From an uncultured Polymorphobacter sp. (GTDB lineage Bacteria > Pseudomonadota > Alphaproteobacteria > Sphingomonadales > Sphingomonadaceae): a stretch of 8,808 bases of DNA. Below are positions 1-5,842 of this stretch, in pieces; position 1 is the first letter of the stretch, and every line of letters starts with the position of its first letter. The DNA lies in the NCBI GenBank assembly GCA_937894055.1, contig CALDHQ010000038.1, forward strand, positions 1-8,808, read 5' to 3'. The notes under the pieces were generated by a model that was given only the letters and a program-made list of their open reading frames with translations, was not told the origin of the DNA and made no database searches. A program made the translations under genes and the position numbers.

Positions 1-402
1 GCTGACCGACCGCCGCGCCAAGCCGGCGGTCTACTTCGGTGGCAAGTTCCGCATCATCGACTTCGCGCTGTCGAACTGCCTGAACTCCGGCATCCGCCGC
101 ATCGGCGTGATCACGCAGTACAAGTCGCACAGCCTGCTGCGCCACCTGCAGCGCGGCTGGGCCTTCCTGAAGACCGAGATGAACGAGTTCGTCGACCTGC
201 TGCCGGCCCAGCAGCGGGTGGACGAGGAGAGCTGGTACCGCGGCACGGCCGACGCCGTCTACCAGAACCAGGACATCCTGGCCGCCTACGGTGCCGACTA
301 CATCGTGGTGCTGGCCGGCGACCACATCTACAAGATGAACTACGCGCTGATGCTGGCCGACCATGTGGCCAAGGGGCGACCCTGCACGGTGGCCTGCATC
401 GC
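1..402 (+). CDS. glgC: Glucose-1-phosphate adenylyltransferase, internal fragment (cut at both ends)
   Basis: GlgC makes ADP-glucose from ATP and glucose-1-phosphate, the committed step of bacterial glycogen synthesis in the cytoplasm. The reading frame is open from base 2, so the true start lies left of the window; the first residues [17 protein letters not shown] match roughly residue 36 onward of the E. coli enzyme (from memory). Family hallmarks visible are [34 protein letters not shown], the nucleotide-site [12 protein letters not shown] and the catalytic-loop LAGDHIYK. Similarity stops after [10 protein letters not shown], about 135 residues in, although the family has about 420 residues. 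The following 29 codons to a stop at 502 are only the antisense of fabD. This fragment recalls beta/gammaproteobacterial GlgC more than the Sphingomonadales-like genes to its right, which suggests a foreign piece joined here. Identity is secure; whether it is a gene in this genome is not. Confidence 0.88.
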
Positions 403-412
403 GGTGCCGCGC
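390..412. other. Junction between glgC fragment and truncated fabD
   Basis: To the left the plus strand reads as GlgC (ending [10 protein letters not shown]); to the right the minus strand reads as FabD (ending [10 protein letters not shown]). The two readings overlap here: the bases encoding ACIAVPR on plus also encode LRGTAMQ on minus, so the breakpoint cannot be fixed more closely than this short shared stretch. Both genes lose more than half of their expected length at the same point, with no intergenic DNA, no target duplication and no mobile-element end visible. A short shared sequence at the join is typical of misassembly, amplification chimeras and microhomology-mediated rearrangement; the sequence alone cannot separate these. 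Confidence 0.8.
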
Positions 413-765
413 AGCTTGAGCAGTCGCGCCGTGTCGGCGAGGTTCAGCGCGCCCGCCGCGCACAGTGCGCTATATTCGCCGAGGCTGTGGCCTGCGACAT
501 AGGCCGCCTTGTCCGCCAGCCGGAACCCGTCGCTTTCGAGCACGCGCAGCACCGCGATGCTCAGCGCCATGATCGCGGGCTGGGCGTTGGCGGTCAGCTG
601 CAGCGCATCCTCGGGGCCGTCGAACATCAGCGCCGACAGCTTCTGGTTCAGCGCGTCATCGACTTCCTCGAACGTCGCGCGCGCCACCGGGCTGGCGGCG
701 GCGAGCGCGCGCCCCATGCCAACGACCTGGCTGCCCTGACCTGGAAACACAAAAGCCCTGCGCAT
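394..765 (-). CDS. fabD: Malonyl-CoA:ACP transacylase, N-terminal part only (truncated)
   Basis: FabD moves malonyl groups from CoA to acyl carrier protein, supplying the extender for type II fatty-acid synthesis. The start is taken as ATG at 765, preceded by an AAGGGGAG ribosome site six bases upstream; a GTG at 768 is also in frame but too close to that site. Visible landmarks are the N-terminal FVFPGQGSQ (residues 5-13), the nucleophile elbow GHSLGE with catalytic Ser94, and the malonate-binding arginine region LLKLRG (Arg119). After about residue 124 (AMQ) the family similarity ends at the glgC junction, so the second half, including the catalytic histidine, is missing (usual length about 310). 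The frame runs on 20 or so meaningless codons into antisense glgC with no proper FabD end. It is divergent from the TPR gene at 1017, with 251 bases between them. As shown it would not give an active enzyme; the real gene is probably intact in the genome. Confidence 0.88.
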
Positions 766-1016
766 CACTCACTCCCCTTGGGGCCGGTTCTGCCGGCGCC
801 ATCTCTTCGGTTCACCCTGCGGGCGATAAGGCAATCGGCCCGCTGCTGGCAACAATCGTGCACCATCGGCAACATTGTTCCCTTAACCCGCGCGCCGACT
901 TTCTGCCATTTGGGTTTGCGCGCGGCGAATGATTCGATAATGTCGCCCCGTTCATCAACCGGCCACACGCGGGCGGGTAGAGTCGTTTTGTCTTATTCAA
1001 ACCCAAGAGGATCATC

Positions 1017-2138
1017 ATGAAGTCTGTCATGCAACGTATCGCTGCCCGGGCCTCGCTCGCCGGCGTGCTCGCCGCGCTGGTCGTCGCTGCACCGGGTGCC
1101 GCTGCGGTTTCGTCAGCCGTCGGCAAGCCGTTGCAGTCGGCCGCCGCGGCCGCCAAGGCCGGCAACACCGGCGCTGCGATCAAGGCTGTCGATCAGGCGC
1201 GCGCTGCCGCCAAGACCGATGAAGAACGCCGCAAGGTCGCCGAGATGGCCGCTTATGTTTACAACCGCGCCGGCCAGTACGGCAAAGCCGCGGCCGAGCT
1301 CGAAAGCATCGGCGCGCCGGCGACGCAGCTGGCGCCGCTCTATTACCAGGCCGGCCAGTACGACAAGGCAATCGCTGCCGCCAAGCGCGGCGGCGGCGAA
1401 GGCATGCAGGTCATCATCGCGCAGTCGTATCTGAAGACCGGCCGTTCGAAGGATGCGGTTGTCGCCTATCAGAACCTGATCCGCACCGCCGGCCCCAAGC
1501 CGGCGTATCTGGGGAGCCTCGCGGCCGCGCAGTACAAGTCGGGCGACAAGGCCGGCTATCTCGCCACCACGACCAAGCTCATCAAGGTCGATTCGAGCCC
1601 CGAACGCTGGAAGGCGCTGCTCACCAACTTCATGCAGACCTCGATGCGCCCCGAAGCGCGCCTCGCGAGCTTCTACCTGATGCAGCAGACCGGCGCGATC
1701 GACCGTCCGGTCGACTGGCTCGATTTCGGCAAGCTGGCGATCGTCAACAACCAGCCCGGCACCGCCGTGGCCGTGCTGCCCAAGGCCGGCGACCTCAGCG
1801 GCGATCCGATGAGCGCCAAGCTGATGACTGCCGCCAGCACGCGCGCCGCGCCGGCGCTCGCCGCCGCGCCCAAGCAGGCTGCCAACCCGGCAACCGCGCT
1901 GCAGGCTGGTAACGCCTTCCTCGGTGCCGGCCAGTATCCGCAGGCCGCCGCAGCGTTTGCCACCGCCGCCAAGACCGGTGGTACCACCGCCGACCAGGCG
2001 CGCCTGTATGGCGGCATCGCGCTGGTCAAGGCCGGCAACATGGGGGCTGCGAAGGCGCAGTTCGCCGCAGTCGATGCCAAGAGCTATTTGAAGGATGTCG
2101 CCGACCTTTGGGCGCTTTACGTTTCGACCAAGGGCTAA
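1017..2138 (+). CDS. Exported TPR-repeat protein, function unknown
   Basis: A 373-residue protein with a clear Sec signal peptide: basic start with K2, R7 and R11, hydrophobic core about 12-25, and an AAA cleavage site near residue 30. The mature part is very rich in alanine and helical. It contains degenerate tetratricopeptide-like units, for example AAYVYNRAGQYGKAAAELES (78-97), LYYQAGQYDKAIAAAKRG (108-125), SYLKTGRSKDAVVAYQNLI (137-155) and a C-terminal pair from about 295 to 350 (GNAFLGAGQYPQAAAAFATA and ALVKAGNMGAAKAQF). No catalytic motif is visible, so a periplasmic scaffold or protein-binding role is the reasonable inference. The ATG at 1017 has an AAGAGGA ribosome site five bases upstream and gives the complete signal peptide. 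It is divergent from fabD and is followed by two hairpins before rpsF. I recall TPR proteins at this position beside fabD in sphingomonads, but cannot name a specific function. Confidence 0.8.
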   Translation: MKSVMQRIAARASLAGVLAALVVAAPGAAAVSSAVGKPLQSAAAAAKAGNTGAAIKAVDQARAAAKTDEERRKVAEMAAYVYNRAGQYGKAAAELESIGAPATQLAPLYYQAGQYDKAIAAAKRGGGEGMQVIIAQSYLKTGRSKDAVVAYQNLIRTAGPKPAYLGSLAAAQYKSGDKAGYLATTTKLIKVDSSPERWKALLTNFMQTSMRPEARLASFYLMQQTGAIDRPVDWLDFGKLAIVNNQPGTAVAVLPKAGDLSGDPMSAKLMTAASTRAAPALAAAPKQAANPATALQAGNAFLGAGQYPQAAAAFATAAKTGGTTADQARLYGGIALVKAGNMGAAKAQFAAVDAKSYLKDVADLWALYVSTKG

Positions 2139-2145
2139 GCCCGCC

Positions 2146-2185
2146 GAACCCGCGCCCGAGACCACTTGCGTTTCGGGCGCGGTTC
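2146..2185 (+). terminator. Hairpin just after the TPR gene, no U-tract
   Basis: The arms at 2146-2159 and 2173-2185 pair over 13 base pairs (GAACC-GCGCCCGA) with one bulged C and a 13-base loop. It begins eight bases after the TPR stop codon. No run of T follows, so it may stabilise the 3' end of the TPR mRNA or take part in the rpsF leader instead of terminating by itself. Confidence 0.4.
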
Positions 2186-2199
2186 TGACAAAGAGCATC

Positions 2200-2236
2200 G
2201 CAACGACGGCGGGGCCTTGGCTCCGCCGTTGCTTTT
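2200..2236 (+). terminator. Candidate intrinsic terminator between TPR gene and rpsF
   Basis: GCAA plus CGGCGG (2200-2212, with a three-base CGA bulge) pairs with CCGCCGTTGC (2223-2232), and TTTT follows at 2233-2236. GC-rich stem plus a short T-run is the layout of a Rho-independent terminator that would separate the TPR transcript from the ribosomal operon. If the rpsF promoter lies upstream of it, the same hairpin would be a leader element that could attenuate the operon. The T-run is short, so efficiency is uncertain. Confidence 0.45.
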
Positions 2237-2240
2237 CGCA

Positions 2241-2327
2241 TTCCGGCGCAAGCTGGTTGCGAAATTTCGAAAGCCGGAGGGGCGTCGGATTGTCCGCCGT
2301 CAGCGATCGGCCAAAGGAGAGTATTTC
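2241..2327 (+). promoter_or_regulatory. Possible structured leader of rpsF-rpsR-rplI
   Basis: Directly upstream of rpsF an outer stem TCCGGC/GCCGGA (2242-2247 with 2273-2278) encloses GCAA-loop-TTGC (2248-2260) and the self-complementary GAAATTTC (2261-2268). A further small hairpin GGCG/CGCC spans 2281-2298. The rpsF ribosome site AAAGGAGAG follows at about 2313-2321. In many bacteria an S6:S18-binding leader feeds back on rpsF operons; that is family knowledge. I did not match this RNA to the published motif, so autoregulation here is an inference. Confidence 0.3.
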
Positions 2328-2825
2328 ATGCCGTTTTACGAGCATGTCTTCCTTGCGCGTCAGGACCTGGCAACTGCCCAGGTCGAAGCGTTGACGGAAG
2401 GCTTCAGCAAAATCATTACCGATGGCAATGGCCGCGTCGCCAAGAACGAATATTGGGGCCTGCGCTCGATCGCCTATCGCATCAAGAAGAACCGCAAGGC
2501 ACATTATGTGCAGCTCGACATCGACGCGCCGGCAGCGGCGATCGCCGAACTCGAGCGCCAGATCGGCCTCAGCGAAGACGTCCTGCGCTACATGACCGTC
2601 CGTGTCGACGAACTCGAAGCCGGCCCGTCGGCGATGATGCGCCGTTCGGAACGCAGCGAGCGCGATGGCGCCCGCGGCGGTGACCGTGGCGAACGCGGCG
2701 GCTTCGGCGGCGAACGCGAAGGCCGCGGCTTCGGCGGTGACCGTCCCGATCGCGGTGACCGTCCCGAGCGTGCCCCCCGTGCAGACGGCGAGCGTGGCGG
2801 CGGTTTCCGCCCGCGCGCCGCTTAA
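2328..2825 (+). CDS. rpsF: 30S ribosomal protein S6 with long Arg/Gly/acidic C-terminal tail
   Basis: S6 sits on the 30S platform, binding 16S rRNA together with S18. The 165-residue product starts at ATG 2328, seven bases after AAAGGAGAG; longer in-frame starts upstream lack a ribosome site. The globular ferredoxin-like S6 domain covers about residues 1-98: [14 protein letters not shown], then [21 protein letters not shown] (40-60), and [13 protein letters not shown] (83-95). From about residue 104 a low-complexity tail of some 60 residues follows, with roughly 16 Arg and 13 Asp/Glu, Gly-rich repeats such as GGFGGERE and RGFGGDRP, and the repeated [11 protein letters not shown]. Compact S6 proteins are about 95-100 residues, so the tail is more than a third of this one. 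At DNA level the tail repeats short units such as CGGTGACCG and GGCTTCGGCGG, suggesting expansion by slippage. It is first in an operon with rpsR and rplI. Confidence 0.96.
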   Translation: MPFYEHVFLARQDLATAQVEALTEGFSKIITDGNGRVAKNEYWGLRSIAYRIKKNRKAHYVQLDIDAPAAAIAELERQIGLSEDVLRYMTVRVDELEAGPSAMMRRSERSERDGARGGDRGERGGFGGEREGRGFGGDRPDRGDRPERAPRADGERGGGFRPRAA

Positions 2826-2840
2826 GAAAGGACCTTAAAC

Positions 2841-3065
2841 ATGGGTCGCCCGTTTTTCCGTCGTCGCAAGAGCTGCCCGTTCTCGGGTGCCGATGCGCCC
2901 AAGATCGATTACAAGGACGTCCGCCTGCTTCAGGGCTTCGTCTCCGAGCGCGGCAAGATCGTCCCGTCGCGCATCACCGCCGTTTCGGGCAAAAAGCAGC
3001 GTGAGCTGGCACAGGCGATCAAGCGCGCCCGCCACCTCGGCCTGCTGCCCTTCCTCGTCAAGTAA
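2841..3065 (+). CDS. rpsR: 30S ribosomal protein S18
   Basis: The 74-residue S18 is of full normal length. It partners S6 on the platform of the small subunit. Recognisable segments are the basic N-terminus [35 protein letters not shown] (23-41), and the C-terminal helix region [18 protein letters not shown]. The start is fixed by an AAAGGA ribosome site shortly upstream. It lies 15 bases after the rpsF stop and 11 bases before rplI, so the three genes are almost certainly co-transcribed. No ssb or priB gene lies between rpsF and rpsR, unlike in some other bacteria. Confidence 0.97.
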   Translation: MGRPFFRRRKSCPFSGADAPKIDYKDVRLLQGFVSERGKIVPSRITAVSGKKQRELAQAIKRARHLGLLPFLVK

Positions 3066-3076
3066 GGAGAGTAGCA

Positions 3077-3685
3077 ATGGATGTCATTCTGCTCGAACGC
3101 GTCGAAAAGCTCGGCAACATCGGCGAGATCGTTTCGGTCAAGCCCGGCTTCGCACGCAACTTCCTGCTGCCGCGCAACAAGGCGTTGCGCGCTTCGGAAG
3201 CCAACAAGAAGCGCTTTGAAGCCAATCGTGCCAACATCGAGGCCGAGAACGCGATGAAGCGCGACCATGCCATCGAAGATTCGAAGGCAGTCGAAGGCAA
3301 GTCGGTCATTCTGATCCGCCAGGCATCGAACACCGGTCAGCTCTATGGTTCGGTCGCCACCCGCGATCTCGCCGAAGCGCTGAGCGAAGACGGCGCCAAG
3401 GTCAGCCGCAGCCAGATCATCCTTGATCGTCCGATCAAGGCGCTGGGGCTGTACGAAGTCCGCGTCGCGCTGCACCCCGAAGTGTCGGTGACCATCAAGG
3501 TCAACATCGCACGTTCGCCCGAAGAAGCCGAACTGCAGGCCAAGGGCGTCGATGTCACCGCCGACATGTTCGAACGCGACAACGCCGGCTTCACCGAAGC
3601 CTATGATCCCAACGCCGAACCCGGCCTCGCGACCGACGAAGTCGTCGCAGCCGAAATCGTCGAAGAAGACACCGCCGAAGACTAG
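3077..3685 (+). CDS. rplI: 50S ribosomal protein L9 with acidic C-terminal extension
   Basis: L9 is an elongated two-domain protein anchored at the base of the L1 stalk that helps keep reading frame. Here it has 202 residues against about 150 in the classical form. The N-terminal RNA-binding domain carries the family signature [20 protein letters not shown] (about 13-32), a long charged connecting helix follows (about 40-75), and the C-terminal domain includes [17 protein letters not shown] and [18 protein letters not shown]. After about residue 150 a tail of about 50 residues becomes strongly acidic and ends [10 protein letters not shown]. The ATG at 3077 follows an AAGGAGAG ribosome site. 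It is the last gene of the rpsF operon and is closed by a strong terminator. A perfect 16-base palindrome (CGAAGACTAGTCTTCG, 3676-3691) spans the stop codon. Confidence 0.97.
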   Translation: MDVILLERVEKLGNIGEIVSVKPGFARNFLLPRNKALRASEANKKRFEANRANIEAENAMKRDHAIEDSKAVEGKSVILIRQASNTGQLYGSVATRDLAEALSEDGAKVSRSQIILDRPIKALGLYEVRVALHPEVSVTIKVNIARSPEEAELQAKGVDVTADMFERDNAGFTEAYDPNAEPGLATDEVVAAEIVEEDTAED

Positions 3686-3706
3686 TCTTCGCAAGTCTAC
3701 GCATTG

Positions 3707-3747
3707 AAAAATGCCGGTGCGGTTTCAACCGCACCGGCATTTTTTTT
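3707..3747 (+). terminator. Strong intrinsic terminator of the rpsF-rpsR-rplI operon
   Basis: AAAATGCCGGTGCGGT pairs perfectly with its complement ending at about 3743 across a tight loop, giving a stem of 16 or more base pairs, and a run of eight T (3740-3747) follows. The A-run on the left arm also gives a T-run on the opposite strand, so it may work in both directions. It starts 21 bases after the rplI stop. Confidence 0.93.
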
Positions 3748-3769
3748 GTGGGATTTGCAGGAAGATCAA

Positions 3770-3931
3770 GGGCCTCCGGCGGGCAGGGCCTTGGCCCTGC
3801 ACCCAAAAGCCAAGTCATTCCCGCGCAGGCGGGAATCCAGGCGACGGCGATGAAATGGATTCCCGCCTACGCGGGAATGACCCGGTGTTCTTCAAAGGGG
3901 TGCAGGCCTCAGGCCTGCCCGCCGGAGGCCC
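3770..3931. repeat. Nested palindromic repeat, copy A (long form)
   Basis: The outer arms GGGCCTCCGGCGGGCAGG (3770-3787) and its exact reverse complement (3914-3931) continue inward as an imperfect inverted repeat to CCCTGCACCC and GGGTGCAGGC. Each outer arm also contains its own small palindrome: GCAGGGCCTTGGCCCTGC (3783-3800) and GCAGGCCTCAGGCCTGC (3902-3918). Between the arms is a second inverted-repeat pair, 26 bases each, at 3814-3839 and 3856-3881 (25 of 26 matching), built on ATTCCCGC...GCGGGAAT. The element fills most of the 315-base gap between the convergent rplI and ompW genes, with the rplI terminator to its left and the ompW terminator to its right. No coding sequence is supported there. 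Confidence 0.92.
3814..3881. repeat. Inner ATTCCC/GGGAAT inverted-repeat pair inside copy A
   Basis: Two 26-base units face each other across 16 bases. Each unit is itself a hairpin, GATTCCCGC/GCGGGAAT-type, starting GTCATTCCCGC on one side and ending GGGAATGAC on the other. The ATTCCC-N8-GGGAAT core has the same form as the dRS3 repeats of Neisseria and similar short repeats seen across Proteobacteria; that relation is by pattern only. The two halves differ at one base in the loop (C versus T). Confidence 0.85.
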
Positions 3932-3940
3932 TTTGGACAC

Positions 3941-3976
3941 ACGAAAACGGCCGCGCATCCTGCGATGCGCGGCCGC
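3941..3976 (-). terminator. Intrinsic terminator of ompW
   Basis: Read on the minus strand, a perfect 12-base-pair stem (CGGCCGCGCATC with GATGCGCGGCCG, tetraloop at 3960-3963) is followed by TTTTCGTGT. It lies 25 bases past the ompW stop. Plus-strand transcripts that escape the rplI terminator would meet the same hairpin, with a weaker CTTTG tail. Confidence 0.8.
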
Positions 3977-4000
3977 TTTGTCGTGGATGGCAGGTCTGGG

Positions 4001-4666
4001 TTAGAAGCGCATGTCCAAACCGATACCCGCGACGATCGGGTTGATGTTGACATCAACCTGGTTGACGATGGCGCCGGTCGTCAGTGTCGCCGTCGTGCCC
4101 ATGTCGATGTACTTGACGTCGAAGTTGAGGAAGACCTTCGGGCTGACATCGATGTCGAAGCCGGCCTGGATCGCCCAGCCGAAGCTGCTGCTCAACGAGA
4201 CGTCGGTGGCACCCAGCGCCGTATCAACGAACGAGCTGGCGCTTTCCGAGTAGTAGATCGTGTAGTTGATGCCGGCACCGACATACGGACGCACCGCCGA
4301 CTTCGGCATGAAGTGATACTGCAGCGTCAGCGTCGGCGGCAGCACCCAGGTGCTGAGCAGCGGCTGGCCGGCCAGTGCGCCCGAAGCGCCCGTTGCCGTG
4401 TGCTTCGACGTGGCGAGGATCAGTTCGGCGCCGATGTTGTCGGTGAACATATAGGTAAAGTCGAGTTCGGGCACGACCTTGGTGTTGATGTCGACGGTCG
4501 ACGCCGGGAACATCGGGGTGATGCCGCCCGACGAACCGGTCGGGGCGACCATGATGCCGCGCAGACGGACAAGCCAGTCACCCTTGGTCAGGCCGGCTTC
4601 GGCATGTGCGGGCGCGGTCAGCGCCAATGCTGCGATTGCAGCGGTGATGAACAATTTGGTCTTCAT
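4001..4666 (-). CDS. ompW: OmpW-family outer-membrane beta-barrel protein
   Basis: A 221-residue protein with a clear Sec signal peptide (MKTKLFITAAIAALALTAPAHA, expected cleavage after residue 22), then alternating beta-strand segments and a terminal phenylalanine (GIGLDMRF), the usual BamA-recognition end of a porin strand. OmpW-like features are GDWLVRLRGI near the mature N-terminus, PELDFTYMFTDNIGAELI, LPPTLTLQYHF, VRPYVGAGINYT, FGWAIQAGFDID and the final VNINPIVAGIGLDMRF. OmpW forms a narrow eight-strand barrel thought to carry small hydrophobic molecules. The ATG at 4666 is chosen because AGGAGG lies five bases upstream; an in-frame ATG at 4735 would put 23 residues before the signal peptide. 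It is transcribed alone, with its own terminator, convergent with rplI. The family call is firm; the exact substrate is unknown. Confidence 0.87.
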   Translation of the reverse strand: MKTKLFITAAIAALALTAPAHAEAGLTKGDWLVRLRGIMVAPTGSSGGITPMFPASTVDINTKVVPELDFTYMFTDNIGAELILATSKHTATGASGALAGQPLLSTWVLPPTLTLQYHFMPKSAVRPYVGAGINYTIYYSESASSFVDTALGATDVSLSSSFGWAIQAGFDIDVSPKVFLNFDVKYIDMGTTATLTTGAIVNQVDVNINPIVAGIGLDMRF

Positions 4667-4675
4667 GTCAGCCTC

Positions 4676-4693
4676 CTGTGTGAACACACACAG
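4676..4693 (-). promoter_or_regulatory. Hairpin touching the ompW ribosome-binding site
   Basis: On the minus strand CTGTGTG-TGTT-CACACAG forms a perfect seven-base-pair hairpin whose last two bases (AG) are the first two of the AGGAGG Shine-Dalgarno. It could limit ribosome access in the mRNA, or the DNA dyad could be an operator. I see no full FNR box (TTGAT-N4-ATCAA) or CRP box nearby. No -10/-35 pair could be assigned with confidence in 4667-4810. Confidence 0.4.
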
Positions 4694-4810
4694 CGAGTAC
4701 TGCCGCGACCCGATTGCAACATTGATCCAGCGCAAGAATGGCGGGTCGTTTAGGCAACAGTGCAGTCAATTCGCGCACGAACTGCCAACTATCGCAGAAA
4801 AGAACGCTGC

Positions 4811-5566
4811 CTAACCGGCGAGCGACTCCACGGCACGTGCGAATGACATCCATGCCGTGCTGTTGCCGACCGGCACCAGCAGCACCGTGTACGCCAGCAT
4901 CAGCGCCGCGCCGATGACATCGACGCGCGGCACATGCCCGAGCCGGCGCCAGTCATGCACCATCGGTATCGCCAGCAGCGCCAGCGCGGCAAACCCCGGC
5001 GGCACCGCCACCATCACCGGCGGCGGCCCGACCGCGCCCGGCGGTGCGAACAGCAGCATGAACACCCGCGCAATCGCCGCGTGCATCAATGGGATCATCG
5101 TCAGGATCATCAGCCGCTTGTGCAGCTCGGGGCGCCGGACATTGGCAATCGCCAGCGCAAAGAACCCCGTGAACAGCGGCAGCGCCAACAGCGGCACCAC
5201 GACAAAGCGCCGCGCCGCGTCGCCCATGCCGATGGCGTCCGCCACCTTGATCTCGTTGATTGCGGCCCACACCACGGTGAACGCCATCCCCGACACCAGC
5301 GCAATGCCGACCAGCCCGAGGCTGCGATGCAGCGGCACGCGGCGCGTCGCCACCAGCAACGTCTGGGTGAAATACAGCAACGTCCAACTGAAGAAGAACA
5401 ACCCGTGGACATGCATCACCGGATTGCCGGTGAAGCTGCCCGTGGCGAGCTTCGCCCAATAGGTCGGAATGAAGCCGCCGAACGCGATCACCGCGAACAG
5501 CACCGCCATGCCGACATAAAACCATTGATCGCTGCGCACGCCGATGCGCGGTGCCAGTGTCGCCAT
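4811..5566 (-). CDS. Seven-helix integral membrane protein, unknown function
   Basis: I do not recognise this 251-residue protein. It has about seven hydrophobic helices, near residues 17-37, 50-72, 84-104, 121-142, 152-172, 188-205 and 215-233. Histidines sit at or near helix ends: H52 and H54 in MHVHGLFFFSW, H80 in PLHRSLG, H149 in PELHKRLM, H162 in PLMHAAIARV, and H204 in PMVHDW. This pattern of histidines plus charged turns recalls small haem- or quinol-handling membrane families such as DUF2306/YozB-like proteins, but that is only a resemblance. There is no signal peptide and no soluble domain. The ATG at 5566 follows a GGGGGACGGA stretch. The gene lies 144 bases upstream of ompW on the same strand and is divergent from rarA; nothing shows shared function with either. 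Confidence 0.75.
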   Translation of the reverse strand: MATLAPRIGVRSDQWFYVGMAVLFAVIAFGGFIPTYWAKLATGSFTGNPVMHVHGLFFFSWTLLYFTQTLLVATRRVPLHRSLGLVGIALVSGMAFTVVWAAINEIKVADAIGMGDAARRFVVVPLLALPLFTGFFALAIANVRRPELHKRLMILTMIPLMHAAIARVFMLLFAPPGAVGPPPVMVAVPPGFAALALLAIPMVHDWRRLGHVPRVDVIGAALMLAYTVLLVPVGNSTAWMSFARAVESLAG

Positions 5567-5637
5567 ATAATCCGTCCCCCGACCGAATATACCGGCCGAG
5601 AGAATCGGTCGAAACGGGTTTCAGGTCAAGAGTAAGT

Positions 5638-5795
5638 GCCTCCGGCGGGCAGGGGTGACCCCTGCACCCAAACACCAAGTCATTTCCGCGCAGGCGGGAA
5701 TCCATGCGGCCGCGTCGGAATGGATTCCCGCCTGCGCGGGAATGACGAAGTTCTTCTTCAAATGGGTGCAGGCCTCAGGCCTGCCCGCCGGAGGC
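5638..5795. repeat. Nested palindromic repeat, copy B (long form)
   Basis: Same architecture as copy A: the left outer arm starts GCCTCCGGCGGGCAGG at 5638 and the right outer arm ends with its complement at 5795. The small palindromes inside the arms are GCAGGGGTGACCCCTGC (5649-5665) and GCAGGCCTCAGGCCTGC (5768-5784). The left one differs from copy A at several bases yet stays perfectly self-complementary. It fills most of the 276-base gap between the divergent membrane-protein gene and rarA, so any rarA promoter lies inside or within about 45 bases of it. Confidence 0.92.
5679..5746. repeat. Inner ATTCCC/GGGAAT inverted-repeat pair inside copy B
   Basis: The 26-base units at 5679-5704 and 5721-5746 face each other across 16 bases, the same spacing as in copy A. 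The left unit has a T where the others have C (CATTTCCGCG), which slightly weakens its hairpin. The 16-base spacer differs in sequence from the copy A spacer. Confidence 0.85.
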
Positions 5796-5842
5796 TCTTC
5801 AATTCAACTGCAAACTCGCTTTACCTGCGCTATCACACTCCC

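Noticed and set aside
107..502. 131-residue plus-strand frame reading as one protein
   Set aside because: It is the glgC fragment (in-frame internal start) followed by 29 codons of antisense fabD; a product of the junction, not a real gene.
1113..2504. 463-residue minus-strand open frame
   Set aside because: Shadow of the TPR gene and rpsF in high-GC DNA. Composition is low-complexity with no domain, while the plus-strand frames carry a signal peptide, TPR pattern and S6 homology.
2930..3694. 254-residue minus-strand open frame over rpsR and rplI
   Set aside because: Antisense of two unmistakable ribosomal protein genes; no family features.
4953..5705. 250-residue minus-strand frame over the membrane-protein gene
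   Set aside because: Frame-shifted shadow of the 4811-5566 gene, starting inside repeat copy B; no hydrophobic pattern or domain of its own.
3770..5795. Copies A and B as terminal repeats of one composite transposon carrying ompW and the membrane protein
   Set aside because: No transposase, no matching target duplications seen, and each copy is internally symmetrical; two independent copies of a short repeat explain the layout better.
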